From an uncultured Bradyrhizobium sp. (lineage in GTDB: Bacteria > Pseudomonadota > Alphaproteobacteria > Rhizobiales > Xanthobacteraceae), in NCBI RefSeq assembly GCF_947648125.1, contig NZ_CANSMR010000010.1, positions 1 to 64,000 of the forward strand: 64,000 bases of DNA. The letters run 5' to 3'. Under the pieces are notes generated by a model that was not told where the DNA came from, did no database searches, and worked only from the letters and a program-made list of their open reading frames with translations. Shown piece by piece: positions 39,205-48,328 of the stretch. Position numbers and translations under genes: made by a program. Within the stretch, counting starts at the first letter, position 1. Every line of letters begins with the position of its first letter.

Positions 39205-39226
39205 CACCTCTCCCAAGGGAGAGGTG
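39205..39226. repeat. Palindrome between moeB and aldo/keto reductase
   Basis: CACCTCTCCC-AA-GGGAGAGGTG is a perfect 10-bp stem. Outside it, GAGATTGGGTTGAATCGG (39170-39187) and the region near 39241-39268 form a longer imperfect dyad. It is related to the arms of the element at 23191-23344 and could terminate both convergent genes. Confidence 0.8.
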
Positions 39227-39268
39227 AACTTTGGATGCCGCTCCAACTCAACCTAATCTCTTCATGCT

Positions 39269-40276
39269 CTAAGACGCGGTCGCGGGTTTCTCGCTGTCCA
39301 TATGCCGGAGGTGCTCCTCCGGATAGCGGCCGCCGGCGGCCGCGCCGGGCGGAAATGCTTCGGCCAGTGCGGCGAGATGCGTCGCGGTCAATCTCACATC
39401 GAGCGCGCCGAGCGCCTCGGTCAGCCGTTCGCGCCGCCGCGCGCCGACCAGCGGCACGATATCCTTGCCTTGCGCCGCGACCCAGGCGATCGCGACCTGC
39501 GCCGGAGAGGCGCCGATCTCGGCGGCGATGCCGCGCAGCCGATCGGCGAGCGCAAGGTTGGTGTCGATGTTGGCGGCCTGGAAGCGCGGGCTCAGCAGGC
39601 GGAAGTCCTTCGCGCCGCCGTGGTCCTTCGACCAGTGTCCGCTGATCAGCCCGCGTGCCAGCACGCCATAGGCTGATATGCCGATGCCGAGCTCGCGGCA
39701 GGTCTTCAGGATGTCGGTCTCGATGCCGCGCGAGATCAGCGAATACTCGATCTGCAGATCGGCGATCGGATGCACCTTGTGGGCGCGGCGGATGGTGTCG
39801 GAACCGACCTCCGACAGGCCGATATGTCTGATCCAGCCGGCCTTGATCATGTCGGCCATCGCGCCGACCGTCTCCTCGATCGGCACATTGGGATCGAGCC
39901 GCGCCGGGCGGTAGATGTCGATGTGATCGACGCCGAGCCGCTGCAGCGAATAGGCGACGAAATTCTTCACGGCAACCGGACGGCAGTCATAGCCGAGGAA
40001 GCCGTAGTTGCGATCGCGTAGCGCGCCGAACTTGACGCTGATCACGAGATTGTCGCGGCTGCGGCTCTTCAGGGCCTCGCCGATCAGCATCTCGTTGTGG
40101 CCCATGCCGTAGAAGTCGCCGGTGTCGAGCAGCGTGATGCCGGCATCGAGCGCGGCATGGATGGTGGCGATGCTCTCGCTGCGGTCGGTCGGGCCGTAGA
40201 AGTCGGACATGCCCATGCAGCCGAGGCCGATCAGCGAAACCGCCGGGCCGGTGGAACCGAGTTTGCGTGCGTCCAT
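39269..40276 (-). CDS. Aldo/keto reductase
   Basis: A 335-residue TIM-barrel oxidoreductase of the AKR superfamily, YajO/Tas-like. It begins [20 protein letters not shown] and has [18 protein letters not shown] (catalytic Asp and Tyr), [11 protein letters not shown] (Lys), [16 protein letters not shown], and NADPH-binding [18 protein letters not shown]. The position of the catalytic histidine reads [11 protein letters not shown] instead of the usual YYQHRVDP, so His is replaced by Ala. Substrate unknown. It is divergent from a LysR gene 121 bases away, which probably regulates it. Confidence 0.92.
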   Translation of the reverse strand: MDARKLGSTGPAVSLIGLGCMGMSDFYGPTDRSESIATIHAALDAGITLLDTGDFYGMGHNEMLIGEALKSRSRDNLVISVKFGALRDRNYGFLGYDCRPVAVKNFVAYSLQRLGVDHIDIYRPARLDPNVPIEETVGAMADMIKAGWIRHIGLSEVGSDTIRRAHKVHPIADLQIEYSLISRGIETDILKTCRELGIGISAYGVLARGLISGHWSKDHGGAKDFRLLSPRFQAANIDTNLALADRLRGIAAEIGASPAQVAIAWVAAQGKDIVPLVGARRRERLTEALGALDVRLTATHLAALAEAFPPGAAAGGRYPEEHLRHMDSEKPATAS

Positions 40277-40378
40277 GGTCGTGTTCCCAAGATGTTGCGG
40301 CGGATGATCCGCCGCCAGATGACGCGGCTGATATGGGCCGATCCGGCTTTCGGGATAAGCTGGACAATCCAGAATGGG

Positions 40379-40398
40379 TTGTTCACTATATCGAACAA
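40379..40398. promoter_or_regulatory. Inverted repeat in the LysR / aldo-keto reductase gap
   Basis: TTGTTC-N8-GAACAA spans 40379-40398, ending at the LysR start codon. An incomplete copy, GGACAATCC, lies about 15 bases upstream. A dyad here is a plausible autoregulatory LysR site, but its overlap with the start codon is unusual. Confidence 0.35.
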
Positions 40399-41309
40399 TG
40401 CAGGATTTCGACCTTCGCGACCTCGATGCCTTCGTGGCGGTGGCGCGCACGCGCAACTTCCGGCGTGCGGCGCTCGAGCAGCGCGTCTCGGTATCGAGCC
40501 TCAGCCAGCGCCTGCGCGACATGGAGGAGCGGCTCGGCGTCCGTCTGATGAACCGCACCACCCGCAGCGTCGCGCTGACCGAAGCCGGCGAACTGCTGCT
40601 CGCCCGCGTCGCGCCGGCGATGGTCAACGTCGCCGACGCGATCACCGAGGTGCGCGGCCTGCGCGCCGAGCCGTCGGGGCGGCTGCGCATCAACGCGCCG
40701 CCGCCCGCGGTCGATCTGGTGCTGGCGCCGATGATCGCGCCGTTCCTCGCCAGATATCCGCAAGTCGAGCTCGACGTCGTCGCCGAGAGTGCGTTCGTCG
40801 ACGTCGTCGCGCAGGGCTTCGACGCCGGCGTGCGCTATGGCGAGCACCTGGCGCAGGATATGATTGCCGTCCAGCTCGGCGCGCCGCAGCGGTACGCGGT
40901 GGTGGCGTCACGCGACTATGTCGCGAAGCATGGCCGGCCGATGCATCCGAAGGATCTGCTGGCGCATGCCTGCATCCGCAGCCGCTTCAGCAACGGCGTG
41001 ATGTTCGACTGGGAGTTCGAGAAGAGCGGCCGCGTGGTGAAGATTTCGCCGCCGGCCAAGCTGACCGCGACCTATCTCGGCCTCGCGCTGCGCGCGGTCC
41101 ATGACGGCGTCGGTTACTGGGCGACGTTCGAGGGCTATGTCCGCTACGGCATCAAATCCGGCGCGTTGGTCAGCGTGCTCGACGACTGGTGCCCGCCGTT
41201 CGATGGGCCGTTCCTGTACTACCCGAGCCGGCGCCAGCCGCCCCCGGCGCTCGCCGCGTTCGTGTCGTTCGTCGCCGACTGGCGCAAGCAGGCACGGCGG
41301 AAGAAATAG
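40398..41309 (+). CDS. LysR-family transcriptional regulator
   Basis: A 303-residue regulator starting [20 protein letters not shown]. It has the winged-helix segment [20 protein letters not shown] and the [17 protein letters not shown] linker typical of the DsdC/AaeR-like group that often controls oxidoreductases, then the ligand-binding domain ([29 protein letters not shown]). It is divergent from the aldo/keto reductase, the classic arrangement of a LysR gene and its target. Two palindromic repeats follow it. Confidence 0.93.
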   Translation: MQDFDLRDLDAFVAVARTRNFRRAALEQRVSVSSLSQRLRDMEERLGVRLMNRTTRSVALTEAGELLLARVAPAMVNVADAITEVRGLRAEPSGRLRINAPPPAVDLVLAPMIAPFLARYPQVELDVVAESAFVDVVAQGFDAGVRYGEHLAQDMIAVQLGAPQRYAVVASRDYVAKHGRPMHPKDLLAHACIRSRFSNGVMFDWEFEKSGRVVKISPPAKLTATYLGLALRAVHDGVGYWATFEGYVRYGIKSGALVSVLDDWCPPFDGPFLYYPSRRQPPPALAAFVSFVADWRKQARRKK

Positions 41310-41328
41310 GGCGAGCCGTCACCACATC

Positions 41329-41450
41329 GTCATCCCTGCGAACGCAGGGACCCATAACCACAAATGTCTATTTGTGCGCGATGTCGGAACGACGAATCCC
41401 TTCAACAACAACCGCCGCGGCGTATGGGTCCCTGCTTTCGCAGGGACGAC
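41329..41450. repeat. Palindromic repeat, CCCTGCGAACGCAGGG family
   Basis: The left arm near 41329-41355 (GTCATCCCTGCGAACGCAGG and on) faces the right arm at 41424-41450 (ending CGCAGGGACGAC). Each arm is itself a hairpin. It has the same plan as the element at 36666-36786. Confidence 0.9.
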
Positions 41451-41571
41451 ACCGAATGTTGGTCTTAGAGCCCGATGGTTTCATCCGGGCTACATTTGCT
41501 CCACGTCAAGCTACGCGGCTGGCCGCACCGGCTACTTTGCATGGGGTTGTTTTCGATATTTTGGCGGTGTC

Positions 41572-41657
41572 GTAGCCCGGATGAAGCGAAGCGTAATCCG
41601 GGGCGGTCTTGACGCGGCGATGCTGTCCCGGATTTCGCTGCGCTCCATCCGGGCTAC
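41572..41657. repeat. Palindromic repeat, GTAGCCCGGATGAAGCG family (copy 2)
   Basis: GTAGCCCGGATGAAGCGAAG on the left and CGCTCCATCCGGGCTAC on the right, with inner ATCCGGGG/CCCGGAT. A solitary half-arm (CATCCGGGCTAC) occurs at about 41484-41495. It ends seven bases before the stop of the hydroxyacid dehydrogenase gene. Confidence 0.9.
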
Positions 41658-41664
41658 GGAGATC

Positions 41665-42669
41665 CTACAGCATGCTCGGCAGCACGCGATCCGGCGGCTT
41701 GTGGGCGTCGAGGAAGGTTCGGATGTTGATGATCACCTTCTCGCCCATCTCGACGCGGCCTTCGATGGTGGCCGAGCCCATATGCGGCAGCAGCGTCACC
41801 TTGCCGGCCCGGGCGAGCCGCACCAGCTTCGGGTTCACCGCGGGCTCGTGCTCATAGACGTCGAGGGCTGCGCCGCCGATATCGCCGGCTTCGATCAGCT
41901 TGATCAGCGTGTCCTCGTCGATCACCTCGCCGCGCGCGGTGTTGACGACATAGGCCTCTTTGCGGATCAGCTTGAGCCGCCGCGCCGAGAGCAGATGATA
42001 GGTCGCCGGCGTGTGCGGGCAGTTCACCGAGATGATGTCCATCCGCGCCAGCATCTGGTCGAGGCTTTCCCAATAGGTCGCCCCGAGCTCTTCGGCGATC
42101 ATAGGCGCCACTGGGCGGCGGTTGTGATAGTGGATCTGCAGGCCGAAGGCGCGGGCACGGCGCGCGACGGCCTGGCCGATGCGGCCCATCCCGACGATGC
42201 CGAGCCTCTTGCCACCGATGCGGTGGCCGAGCATCCAGGTCGGCGACCAGCCCGCCCAGTGCTGTTTGCCTTCGGTCAGGATCGAGGCGCCCTCGATCAG
42301 GCGCCGCGGCACGGCCAGGATCAGCGCCATGGTCATGTCGGCGGTGTCCTCGGTCAGCACCTTCGGGGTGTTGGTCACCGTGATGCCGCGGGCATGCGCG
42401 GCGGTGACGTCGATATTGTCGACGCCGTTGCCGAAATTGGCGATCAGCTTCAGCTTGCAGTCGGGCTGATTGATCACGTCCTCGCGGATCATGTCGGTCA
42501 CGGTCGGCACCAGCACGTCGGCGGTCCTCGCCGCGTCGGCGATCTGTTCCGGCGTCATCGGCGTGTCGTCGAGATTCAGTCTGGCATCGAACAGCTCGCG
42601 CATCCGGGTCTCGATCGAGTCCGGCAGCTTGCGGGTGACGACGACGAGAGGCTTTTTCTTCACCGACAT
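41665..42669 (-). CDS. D-2-hydroxyacid dehydrogenase (glyoxylate/hydroxypyruvate reductase type)
   Basis: A 334-residue NAD(P)-dependent dehydrogenase. It has the Rossmann fingerprint LGIVGMGRIGQAVARRARA, FGNGVDNIDV, the catalytic arginine in NTARGEVIDEDTL, the glutamate in YEHEPAVN and the histidine in LLPHMGSATIEGR. The ANFGNGVDNIDV start and GMGRIGQAVA resemble D-glycerate dehydrogenase/glyoxylate reductase (GyaR), reducing glyoxylate or hydroxypyruvate. The exact substrate is inferred. It converges on the LysR gene across two palindromic repeats. Confidence 0.92.
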   Translation of the reverse strand: MSVKKKPLVVVTRKLPDSIETRMRELFDARLNLDDTPMTPEQIADAARTADVLVPTVTDMIREDVINQPDCKLKLIANFGNGVDNIDVTAAHARGITVTNTPKVLTEDTADMTMALILAVPRRLIEGASILTEGKQHWAGWSPTWMLGHRIGGKRLGIVGMGRIGQAVARRARAFGLQIHYHNRRPVAPMIAEELGATYWESLDQMLARMDIISVNCPHTPATYHLLSARRLKLIRKEAYVVNTARGEVIDEDTLIKLIEAGDIGGAALDVYEHEPAVNPKLVRLARAGKVTLLPHMGSATIEGRVEMGEKVIINIRTFLDAHKPPDRVLPSML

Positions 42670-43021
42670 GTCCTGCTTTCATGAGGCGCGCGGCCCGTCA
42701 AAAACCGAGCCGTTGAGGCCTCATTAACCCGGTTGTTCGACACTGCTGATAGCCGCGCTGTCCCGGCGTTTCCTTCGCGTTTCCTAGGGTTCCCCGATAC
42801 TTGCCCCGGCTTTCGTCAGGGGAAATTCGGGTGTTCTGGCTCTCAGGCGTTCCGTCCTCTCTAGCAGAAGGCCGGGCCAAGACAAGAACCCCTCGGATCG
42901 ATGCGGGTAGGGACCGAATAGCGCCGGCGCACCGGCCTTCGGGCATGGGCTTAGGCTTGGGTTTGAATTTGGGTTGCAGCTCGCCGAATGCGGGTTGGGC
43001 ATCTCGGCAGGAGACGAGTTG
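42670..43021. other. Intergenic region between dehydrogenase and SH3 protein genes
   Basis: 352 bases between divergent genes. No credible coding sequence or RNA gene is seen. It should contain promoters for both neighbours, but no clear hexamer pair stands out. Confidence 0.5.
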
Positions 43022-43546
43022 ATGGTCTGGCGTTTGGGTTCATTGGTGGCTCTGGTCGGGAGCATGCTGAGTGCGTCGGTCGTCCCCGGACATTCCGCCA
43101 AGGATTTGAGCCCCACCACCAGCGGCCTGCCGATTCCGCGCTATGTCAGCCTGAAATCCGATCATGTGAACGTCCGGGCCGGCCCGACCAAGGACAATGA
43201 CGTCGCCTGGGTCTACACGCGGTCGGGGCTGCCGGTCGAAATCACCGCCGAGTTCGAGAACTGGCGCCGGGTGCGCGATTCCGAAGGCGCCGAAGGCTGG
43301 GTCTATCACTCCCTGCTATCCGGCCGCCGCACCGCGGTCGTCACGATGAAGAACAAGGACGACCTAGCCTCGCTGTACGATCGTCCCGACGCCACCAGCG
43401 CCATCGCGGCGCGCCTGCAGGCCGGCGTCGTCGCGCAGGTCAAGAAATGCGCCAATAACTGGTGCCGGGTCACCGGCAACGGGTTCGACGGCTGGATCGA
43501 GCAGCAGCGCCTCTGGGGCGTCTACGCCGACGAGAAGGTGGACTGA
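43022..43546 (+). CDS. Exported bacterial SH3 domain protein
   Basis: A 174-residue protein with an N-terminal signal segment (MVWRLGSLVALVGSMLSA). Two SH3-like modules of the DUF1058/SH3_4 type follow: the first with YVSLKSDHVNVRAGPTKDND and WRRVRDSEGAEGWVYHSLL, the second with LYDRPDATSAIAARLQAG and CRVTGNGFDGWIEQQRLWG. Such modules bind peptidoglycan or proteins in the periplasm. I chose the ATG at 43022 because GGAGACGAG lies just upstream; an earlier ATG at 42974 would bury the signal peptide. It converges on irr. Confidence 0.87.
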   Translation: MVWRLGSLVALVGSMLSASVVPGHSAKDLSPTTSGLPIPRYVSLKSDHVNVRAGPTKDNDVAWVYTRSGLPVEITAEFENWRRVRDSEGAEGWVYHSLLSGRRTAVVTMKNKDDLASLYDRPDATSAIAARLQAGVVAQVKKCANNWCRVTGNGFDGWIEQQRLWGVYADEKVD

Positions 43547-43567
43547 GTTTCCTCGTCACAAACGACA

Positions 43568-43590
43568 ATGGCCGGGACGAGCCCGGCCAT
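43568..43590. terminator. Hairpin between SH3 gene and irr
   Basis: ATGGCCGGG-ACGAG-CCCGGCCAT forms a 9-bp stem in the convergent gap. There is no T-run, so it may be a repeat remnant (it resembles the GGCCGGG arms at 61801-61888) acting as an mRNA 3' end stabiliser rather than a true terminator. Confidence 0.55.
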
Positions 43591-43618
43591 CACAACTCAA
43601 ATCGACGTCAAGGCCGGA

Positions 43619-44110
43619 TCAGCGCTTCTTGCGCAGCCGCACGACCATGTCGACGCGGGAAATCTCGTAGCCATCAGGCACGTTGGGCATCTTCGACAGC
43701 ACGAGGTTCGGGTCCGGAATGTCGACCAGCTCGTGATTGTGCTCGAGATAGAAGTGGTGATGGGTCGACACGTTGGTGTCGAAATAGGTCTTGGTGCCGT
43801 CGACGCTGACCTGGCGCAGCAGGCCGGCATCGGTCAGCTGGTTGAGCGTGTTGTAGACGGTCGCCAGCGACACCGGAACCTTGGCCAGCGTGGCTTCCTC
43901 GTACAGCATTTCAGCGGTCAGGTGGCGGGCACCCTTGCCGAACAGCAGCCAGCCCAGCGCCATGCGCTGCCGGGTCGGCCGGAGACCGGCAGACTGCAGC
44001 ATCTCGTTGACGTCATGCCACGGGCAGCCGGTCAGGGCAGGGTGATGCCCAGCGCCCCGGGCAGCCGGGTGCACGGCATCATCGTTCACAGCCGGTACTT
44101 CGTCGTTCAT
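43619..44110 (-). CDS. irr: Iron response regulator Irr (Fur family)
   Basis: Irr represses or activates iron and heme genes when heme is scarce and is degraded on heme binding. The 163-residue protein has the heme regulatory motif GCPWHD with its cysteine at position 29, as in Bradyrhizobium japonicum Irr, then LRPTRQRMALGWLLF, the winged-helix VPVSLATVYNTLNQLT, and the histidine cluster THHHFYLEHNHE that forms the second heme/metal site. The start MNDEVPAVNDD gives the normal length; an upstream ATG (MHRVDM) is less likely. It is divergent from fabA. Confidence 0.97.
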   Translation of the reverse strand: MNDEVPAVNDDAVHPAARGAGHHPALTGCPWHDVNEMLQSAGLRPTRQRMALGWLLFGKGARHLTAEMLYEEATLAKVPVSLATVYNTLNQLTDAGLLRQVSVDGTKTYFDTNVSTHHHFYLEHNHELVDIPDPNLVLSKMPNVPDGYEISRVDMVVRLRKKR

Positions 44111-44439
44111 ATCCACTCTATGCACCCAACTCAGGCAATATTCCTCTTAAATATAAAAAGGATGCCCATCAGATGCAAGTTTTTCGCAACTAGAACGAAT
44201 CCAAGCTGCGGTAGAAACCTAAGGAGAAACGGCAATTTATCATCGGAATGCCGCTTTGCCGCCCAGTTAGCCCTATGTTAGAGAGCGCGCGGACCACATA
44301 TGCGCTTTCGGCAGAGATAACAGGTCGGTAGCGTACCCAGGTAGCGCCAAGATGCGGGACGGGATATTCCGGTTCCCGTGGGTAGATTAAGGTCCGACCA
44401 AGCAAAGCGCTTCATCGGGACATCAGAGGTGGATAGAGG
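44111..44439. promoter_or_regulatory. Divergent irr / fabA regulatory region
   Basis: About 330 bases without a gene. Next to irr it is AT-rich, and on the minus strand it holds spaced hexamers TTGCGA (44189-44184), TGCATC (44177-44172) and GGCATC (44166-44161). Their resemblance to the direct-repeat Fur site described upstream of B. japonicum irr is from memory and unaligned. The fabA side has no clear promoter motif. Confidence 0.4.
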
Positions 44440-44961
44440 ATGCTGGATCGGCGCGGCGGTTACGAATACGAGGATTTGCTGGCTTGCGGGCGGGGCGAGC
44501 TTTTTGGTCCCGGCAATGCCCAGTTGCCGCTGCCCCCGATGCTCATGTTCGATCGCATCAGTGAGATCTCGCAAACCGGCGGCGAGTTCGGCAAGGGGCT
44601 GGTGCGCGCCGAGCTCGAAGTGAAACCGGATCTCTGGTTCTTCGGCTGCCATTTCAAGAACGATCCGGTGATGCCGGGCTGCCTCGGCCTCGATGCGATG
44701 TGGCAAATGGTCGGCTTTTACCTTGGCTGGATCGGTGGCGAAGGTCGTGGCCGCGCGCTCGGCCTCGGCGAGCTGAAGTTCTCCGGACAGGTGCTGCCGC
44801 ACGCGCGCAAGGTTGTGTACAACATCGATATCAAGCGCGTGATGCGGTCAAAGCTCGTGCTTGGAATTGCCGACGGGTGGCTTTCCATGGACGACGAGAT
44901 TATCTATCGCGCCAAGGACTTGAAGGTCGGATTGTTCAAGCAGGGCACGGCGCCATCTTGA
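44440..44961 (+). CDS. fabA: 3-hydroxydecanoyl-ACP dehydratase/isomerase
   Basis: FabA dehydrates beta-hydroxyacyl-ACP and isomerises trans-2- to cis-3-decenoyl-ACP, starting anaerobic unsaturated fatty acid synthesis. The 173-residue hot-dog protein has [27 protein letters not shown], the catalytic histidine in [19 protein letters not shown] (the aspartate is also there) and [15 protein letters not shown]. It begins the fabA-fabB-fabV operon and is divergent from irr, an arrangement conserved in rhizobia. Confidence 0.97.
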   Translation: MLDRRGGYEYEDLLACGRGELFGPGNAQLPLPPMLMFDRISEISQTGGEFGKGLVRAELEVKPDLWFFGCHFKNDPVMPGCLGLDAMWQMVGFYLGWIGGEGRGRALGLGELKFSGQVLPHARKVVYNIDIKRVMRSKLVLGIADGWLSMDDEIIYRAKDLKVGLFKQGTAPS

Positions 44962-45004
44962 GCAGGATCATCATGCGGCAACATAAAGGCAGGGCGAGGC
45001 GAAC

Positions 45005-46228
45005 ATGAGGCGGGTTGTCATCACGGGGATGGGGATTGTCTCGTCCATCGGTAACAACACCCAGGAAGTGCTTGCGAGCCTCTACGAGGCGAAGTCGGGC
45101 ATTTCGCGTGCGGAGAAGGCTGCTGAGCTCGGCTTCCGTTCGCAGGTGCACGGTGCGCCGACACTCAATCCCGCCGAGGTGATCGATCGCCGCGCGATGC
45201 GGTTCCTTGCCGAAGGTGCTGCGTGGAATCACGTCGCCATGGAGCAGGCGATCCGCGACTCCGGCCTCGAGGAGAACGAAGTCTCCAACATCCGCACCGG
45301 CATCATCATGGGATCCGGCGGACCGTCGACGCGCACGCTGGTGGAGGCCGCCGACATCGCGCGCGCCAAGGGCCCGAAGCGCGTTGGTCCGTTCGCCGTG
45401 CCGAAGGGAATGTCCTCGACCGCGTCGGCGACGCTCGCGACCTGGTTCAAGATCAAGGGCGTGAACTACTCGATCTCTTCGGCATGCGCGACGTCGAACC
45501 ATTGCATCGGCAATGCCTACGAGACGATCCAGATCGGCAAGCAGGACATCATCTTCGCCGGCGGCTGCGAGGAACTCGACTGGACGCTGTCGGTGCTGTT
45601 CGACGCCATGGGCGCCATGTCGTCGAAGTATAACGACACGCCGGCGACCGCCTCGCGTCCCTATGACATCAGCCGCGACGGCTTCGTGATCGCCGGCGGC
45701 GCAGGGGTCGTGGTGCTCGAAGAGCTCGAGCATGCCAAGGCGCGCGGCGCCAGAATCTACGGTGAGGTTGTCGGCTACGGCGCAACCTCCGACGGATACG
45801 ACATGGTGGCCCCGTCGGGCGAAGGCGCCGAGCGCTGCATGCGCATGGCGATGTCGACGGTGGACACGCCGGTCGATTACATCAATCCGCACGCCACCTC
45901 GACGCCGGCCGGCGATCCGCCGGAGATCGAGGCGATCCGCAAGGTGTTCGGCACCGGCGACAAGTGCCCGCCGATCTCGGCGACCAAGGCGCTGACCGGC
46001 CACTCGCTCGGCGCCACCGGCGTGCAGGAGGCGATCTACTCGCTGCTGATGCTGAACAACGGCTTCATCTGCGAGAGCGCCCATATCACCGAGCTCGATC
46101 CGGTCTTCGCCGACATGCCGATCGTGCGCAAGCGCATCGACAACGCCAAGCTCACGACCGTGCTGTCGAACTCGTTCGGCTTCGGCGGCACCAATGCCAC
46201 GCTGGTATTCAGGCGGCTCGATGCCTGA
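45005..46228 (+). CDS. fabB: Beta-ketoacyl-ACP synthase I
   Basis: FabB elongates cis-3-decenoyl-ACP and other acyl-ACPs and partners FabA. The 407-residue thiolase-fold protein has the catalytic cysteine in [16 protein letters not shown] and the two catalytic histidines in [11 protein letters not shown] and [15 protein letters not shown], with [14 protein letters not shown] at the end. It starts 43 bases after fabA and is followed 78 bases later by fabV. Confidence 0.97.
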   Translation: MRRVVITGMGIVSSIGNNTQEVLASLYEAKSGISRAEKAAELGFRSQVHGAPTLNPAEVIDRRAMRFLAEGAAWNHVAMEQAIRDSGLEENEVSNIRTGIIMGSGGPSTRTLVEAADIARAKGPKRVGPFAVPKGMSSTASATLATWFKIKGVNYSISSACATSNHCIGNAYETIQIGKQDIIFAGGCEELDWTLSVLFDAMGAMSSKYNDTPATASRPYDISRDGFVIAGGAGVVVLEELEHAKARGARIYGEVVGYGATSDGYDMVAPSGEGAERCMRMAMSTVDTPVDYINPHATSTPAGDPPEIEAIRKVFGTGDKCPPISATKALTGHSLGATGVQEAIYSLLMLNNGFICESAHITELDPVFADMPIVRKRIDNAKLTTVLSNSFGFGGTNATLVFRRLDA

Positions 46229-46306
46229 TTTCGCCTCTCCTCGCTTGCTGAGGGAGGTCCGCAGGCAGCGAATGGGGATATTGCAACGATCCGGAATGGG
46301 GTGGGA

Positions 46307-47479
46307 ATGATTATTGAACCGCGCGTGCGAGGCTTCATCTGCACGACGGCACATCCCGTCGGCTGCGCCACGAATGTCCGCGAGCAGATCGCTTACGTTC
46401 TCAAGCAGGGCCCGGTCACTGACTGCCCGAAGCGCGTCGCCGTGCTCGGCTGCTCGACGGGCTACGGCCTCGCGAGCCGCATCGTTGCGACCTTCGCCGG
46501 CGGCGCGGACACGATCGGCGTGTCGCTAGAGCGCGAGCCTTCGGAGAAAAGAAGCGCCAGCGCCGGCTGGTACAACAACCGCGCTTTCGAAATCGAGGCT
46601 GAGAAGATCGGACGCTCGCCGCTCACGCTGGAGGGCGATGCCTTCTCCGATGAGATGAAGAAGGACTTCATCGAGCGCGTGCGCGAAAAATTCGGGCAGC
46701 TCGACATGCTGGTCTACAGCATGGCGGCGCCGGTCCGCACCGATCCGGACACGGGCAAGACCTATCGCTCGGTCATCAAGCCACTCGGCGCGCCGGTCGA
46801 GATCAAGACGCTCGACACCGAGACGGGCGAGGTGTTCCAGACCACGCTCGAGCCGGCAAACGAGGAGCAAACCGCGGCCACGGTTGCGGTGATGGGTGGT
46901 GACGACTGGAAGCGTTGGATCGACCAGCTGGCTGACGCCGGCGTGCTGGCGCCGGGCTTCCGGACGCTCAACTACACCTATATCGGCAGCGAACTGACCT
47001 GGCCGATCTACTGGAACGGCACGCTCGGCCGCGCCAAGGTCGATCTCGACAGCAAGGCGGAAGCGATCCGGGGCCGGCTCGGTGCGGACGCCGCCCGCGT
47101 CGTCGCGCTGAAGGCCGTGGTCACCCAGGCGAGCTCGGCCATCCCGGTGGTGCCGCTCTACGGCACGGTGCTGTTCAAGGTGATGAAGCAGCTCGGGCTC
47201 CATGAGGGCTGCATCGAGCAGATCGACCGCCTGTTCCGCGCGAAGCTCGGCAAGGATGTCGCGCTCGACGATACGCAACGCATTCGCGTCGACGATTGGG
47301 AGCTGTCGCCCGACGTGCAGACGGAAGTGTCGCGGCGCTGGCCGTTGCTCACCACCGAGACGCTCGGCGAACTCGCCGACCTCCAGGAATACAAGAGCCA
47401 GTTCCTGCGCCTGTTCGGCTTCGGCATCGACGGCGTCGACTACACGCAGGACGTCGATCCGCGCGTCGTCCCGGGTTAG
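46307..47479 (+). CDS. fabV: Enoyl-ACP reductase, FabV type
   Basis: FabV reduces trans-2-enoyl-ACP with NADH in the last step of fatty acid elongation. It is larger than FabI and belongs to a separate branch of the short-chain dehydrogenases. The 390-residue protein has VLGCSTGYGLASRIV for NADH binding and the diagnostic Y-x8-K pair as Tyr235 and Lys244 (PIYWNGTLGRAK). The opening MIIEPRVRGFICTTAHP is typical. FabV enzymes are generally resistant to triclosan. The ATG at 46307 has GGGGTGGGA upstream. It holds the place fabI often has after fabAB in rhizobia. Confidence 0.95.
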   Translation: MIIEPRVRGFICTTAHPVGCATNVREQIAYVLKQGPVTDCPKRVAVLGCSTGYGLASRIVATFAGGADTIGVSLEREPSEKRSASAGWYNNRAFEIEAEKIGRSPLTLEGDAFSDEMKKDFIERVREKFGQLDMLVYSMAAPVRTDPDTGKTYRSVIKPLGAPVEIKTLDTETGEVFQTTLEPANEEQTAATVAVMGGDDWKRWIDQLADAGVLAPGFRTLNYTYIGSELTWPIYWNGTLGRAKVDLDSKAEAIRGRLGADAARVVALKAVVTQASSAIPVVPLYGTVLFKVMKQLGLHEGCIEQIDRLFRAKLGKDVALDDTQRIRVDDWELSPDVQTEVSRRWPLLTTETLGELADLQEYKSQFLRLFGFGIDGVDYTQDVDPRVVPG

Positions 47480-47500
47480 GCCAGCCTCATCCACTATTCC

Positions 47501-47585
47501 GTAGCCCGGATGAAGCGAAGCGAAATCCGGGGCCTTCCTCCGCCGAGGGACTCTCCCGGATTTCGCTTCGCTCCATCCGGGCTAC
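47501..47585. repeat. Palindromic repeat, GTAGCCCGGATGAAGCG family (copy 3)
   Basis: GTAGCCCGGATGAAGCGAAG (left) pairs with CTTCGCTCCATCCGGGCTAC (right) with one mismatched base; the inner segments CGAAATCCGGG and CCCGGATTTCG also pair. It occupies the convergent gap between fabV and the GST gene. Confidence 0.92.
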
Positions 47586-47594
47586 ATCGCTGCG

Positions 47595-48191
47595 CTATCC
47601 CGCTGCGATCTTCTCTGCGCGCTGGAATGCGGGCCGCGCCACGCAGCGGTCGATATAGGCCTCGAATGACGGCCGCGGCGGCACCATCTTGAACACGCGC
47701 ACCGCAAAGTTCAGTCCCGCGCCGATCGCGATGTCCGCGGCGGAGAACTGATCGCCGAGGATCCACGGCCCCTTCTGCAGCTCGGCATCGAGCACGTCGA
47801 ACACCTGCGCCGCGCTGCCCCATGCCGCGGTGCTGGTCGGCACCTCCAGCTTGGTGAAGAGCTGGATCAGCGCCGGCTCGATGCAGCTCGGCGAGAAGAA
47901 CAGCCACTGCAGATAGCGTGCGCGCTTCGGATCGTTGGTGGCCGGCGCGAGCTTGGTCCCCGGATAGCGGTCGGCGATGTAGGCACAGATTGCGGCGGCC
48001 TCGGCGAGCCGGGCGTCGCCGTCGGTCAACGCCGGCACCTTGCCCATCGGGTTGATCTTGAGGAACTCGGGCGATTTTTGCGCGCCCGTGCTGATGTCGG
48101 TGAGCACCCGTTCGTAGGCCAGGCCGGATTCTTCCAGGAGCCAGATGGCGGAGAACGAGCGCGAGCGCGGCGACCAGTACAGTTTGATCAT
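47595..48191 (-). CDS. Glutathione S-transferase family protein
   Basis: A 198-residue GST: N-terminal thioredoxin-like domain with YWSPRSRSFSAIWLLEE, the cis-proline and gamma-Glu binding NPMGKVPALTDGDARLAE(A), and a helical C-terminal domain with GPWILGDQFSAADIAIG. The usual conserved active Ser/Tyr could be Ser7 (SPRS). It conjugates glutathione to electrophiles or acts in stress response; the substrate is unknown. It converges on fabV across a palindromic repeat. Confidence 0.92.
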   Translation of the reverse strand: MIKLYWSPRSRSFSAIWLLEESGLAYERVLTDISTGAQKSPEFLKINPMGKVPALTDGDARLAEAAAICAYIADRYPGTKLAPATNDPKRARYLQWLFFSPSCIEPALIQLFTKLEVPTSTAAWGSAAQVFDVLDAELQKGPWILGDQFSAADIAIGAGLNFAVRVFKMVPPRPSFEAYIDRCVARPAFQRAEKIAAG

Positions 48192-48328
48192 GGTGCTTCA
48201 GCCCTTCTGCGACGTGGACGAACGGGCCCGTTCATCGCGCGTCCAGCTCAAATTGGCAACGTATGACGGCCGGACGAGCGCTCCAACCTCATATCGATAT
48301 GCTGGTCAACTCGATGATCTGCGGCAAA

